Assembly (NCBI RefSeq): GCF_018492665.1
Contig: NZ_JAFVME010000003.1
Location: 248,001 to 312,000 of the forward strand
Source of the DNA: Pedobacter sp. B4-66
GTDB lineage: Bacteria; Bacteroidota; Bacteroidia; Sphingobacteriales; Sphingobacteriaceae
DNA length: 64,000 bases
Reading direction: 5' to 3'
Shown here: positions 63,556 to 64,000 of the stretch, piece by piece
Numbering within the stretch: position 1 is the first letter of the stretch
Layout: every line of letters starts with the position of its first letter
Program-made: the position numbers and the translations under genes
Notes under the pieces: generated by a model
What the model saw: the letters and a program-made list of their open reading frames with translations, nothing else
Told to the model about the DNA's origin: nothing
The model's database searches: none

Positions 63556-64000
63556 TTAAATATCTCGATTACGCTTAAGCGCCATGATATATCCAAGATG
63601 CATCCCCTCGTGAAATGGTAAAAAGTTAAGGGCATCTTCAATATTGTTCATTTCTACTTCATACCTGGTAGTCCAGCCTTTGTAATTAACAAATTTATCT
63701 TGGTTTAAGTCGATCTCTAACTGATCAACAGATGTAAGCAAAAGTTGTTTTATCTCTTCAATTTCCTTTTCAGTCAAATTCCTTTCTGGTTTACTACCGG
63801 GCTTATAAGAGTTAAAAAAATCAATAGAAATGTTTGTTGATTGTCCACTTCTCATATAACAAACTCCTTCCTGAGCAGCTACAAGATGTGCTATATTCCA
63901 GATTATATTGTTGCTGTATCCGTTGGGAATCTTATTTAGCTCCTCCACAGTTAAATCTTTGATGGTATTTAAAATAAATAATCTAAGTTTTTTTAGTGTT
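63556..64000 (-). CDS. DinB family protein, 5' end cut by window edge
   Basis: The frame stays open from the window edge through 63556, so the true start lies beyond 64000. The GTG at 63948 is internal, since the extension TIKDLTVEELNKIPNGY also fits the family. Visible parts are IIWNIAHLVAAQEG with the first His and FLPFHEGMHLGYIMALKR with the C-terminal His pair, a pattern for metal binding in DinB/YfiT-like four-helix proteins. Function is unknown. The aldehyde dehydrogenase gene follows by 10 nt. Confidence 0.85.
   Translation of the reverse strand, partial: TLKKLRLFILNTIKDLTVEELNKIPNGYSNNIIWNIAHLVAAQEGVCYMRSGQSTNISIDFFNSYKPGSKPERNLTEKEIEEIKQLLLTSVDQLEIDLNQDKFVNYKGWTTRYEVEMNNIEDALNFLPFHEGMHLGYIMALKRNRDI

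Noticed and set aside
63546..63641. N-terminal extension of the aldehyde dehydrogenase frame
   Set aside because: It overlaps the DinB gene and is not like the family's N-terminus.
63946..63948. GTG as the start of the DinB gene
   Set aside because: The frame stays open to the window edge with family-like residues, so this codon is internal.
1..64000. Search for CRISPR arrays, rRNA, tRNA, insertion sequences and phage genes
   Set aside because: Reading both strands gave no repeat-spacer array, no cloverleaf or rRNA segment, and no transposase or integrase.

Overview
The window looks like chromosome from a Bacteroidota member, most likely Sphingobacteriaceae (Pedobacter-like). Supporting signs are an AT-rich base composition, an OMP_b-brl_3-type outer-membrane barrel, DUF3078, DUF4268, DUF5107 and DUF6786 proteins, GH97, GH116 and GH172 enzymes, and promoter boxes of the Bacteroidota TAnnTTTG type. 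No rRNA, tRNA, CRISPR array, transposase or phage gene was seen. The genus is an inference from family content, not from a marker gene.

Layout: 0.15-3.6 kb is the end of a sugar-acid operon (SMP-30 lactonase, IlvD/Edd dehydratase, SDR dehydrogenase). 3.6-8.0 kb has an outer-membrane receptor-like barrel divergent from a LytS/LytTR two-component system. 8-21.4 kb is mixed housekeeping and accessory sequence: three MFS exporters, a zinc protease, a HAD phosphatase, ChrA, a sulfation module (sulfotransferase, cysQ, cysC), DoxX, YfhO and DUF4268. 21.4-26.6 kb has an AraC regulator divergent from a TolC/EmrA/EmrB-type efflux operon, preceded by an 11-bp tandem repeat.

27.6-41.0 kb is the most interesting part. 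A LacI regulator precedes a co-directional block: GH172 (DUF2961), a DUF6786 lipoprotein, a FucP-type permease, a Tat-exported GH116, a CobW/G3E GTPase, a small FKBP ending in cysteines, a UxaA-family dehydratase, an FAH-family dehydratase and an alpha-ketoglutarate semialdehyde dehydrogenase. The FucP substrate range, the UxaA stereochemistry and the FAH/KGSADH pair together fit non-phosphorylative oxidation of D-arabinose (or a related L-fucose-configured sugar) to 2-oxoglutarate. LacI-type palindromes lie inside a clear -33/-7 promoter before GH172 and, with the same spacing, before lacI itself. The sugar dehydrogenase and lactonase missing from this block are present in the 0.15-3.6 kb operon.

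41-42.4 kb is a dGTPase. 42.4-54.6 kb is an AraC-controlled alpha-galactoside/galactose operon (galM, GH97, sugar porter, DUF5107-TPR, GH36, galT) that contains no galK or galE. 54.6-64 kb holds an ECF sigma factor, small proteins, a Cu/Zn SOD lipoprotein, a 0.6-kb gene-poor stretch with a strong hairpin, an M1 peptidase, lspA, a GNAT-MarR operon with two palindromes, an SRPBCC protein, an aldehyde dehydrogenase and a DinB gene cut by the right edge.
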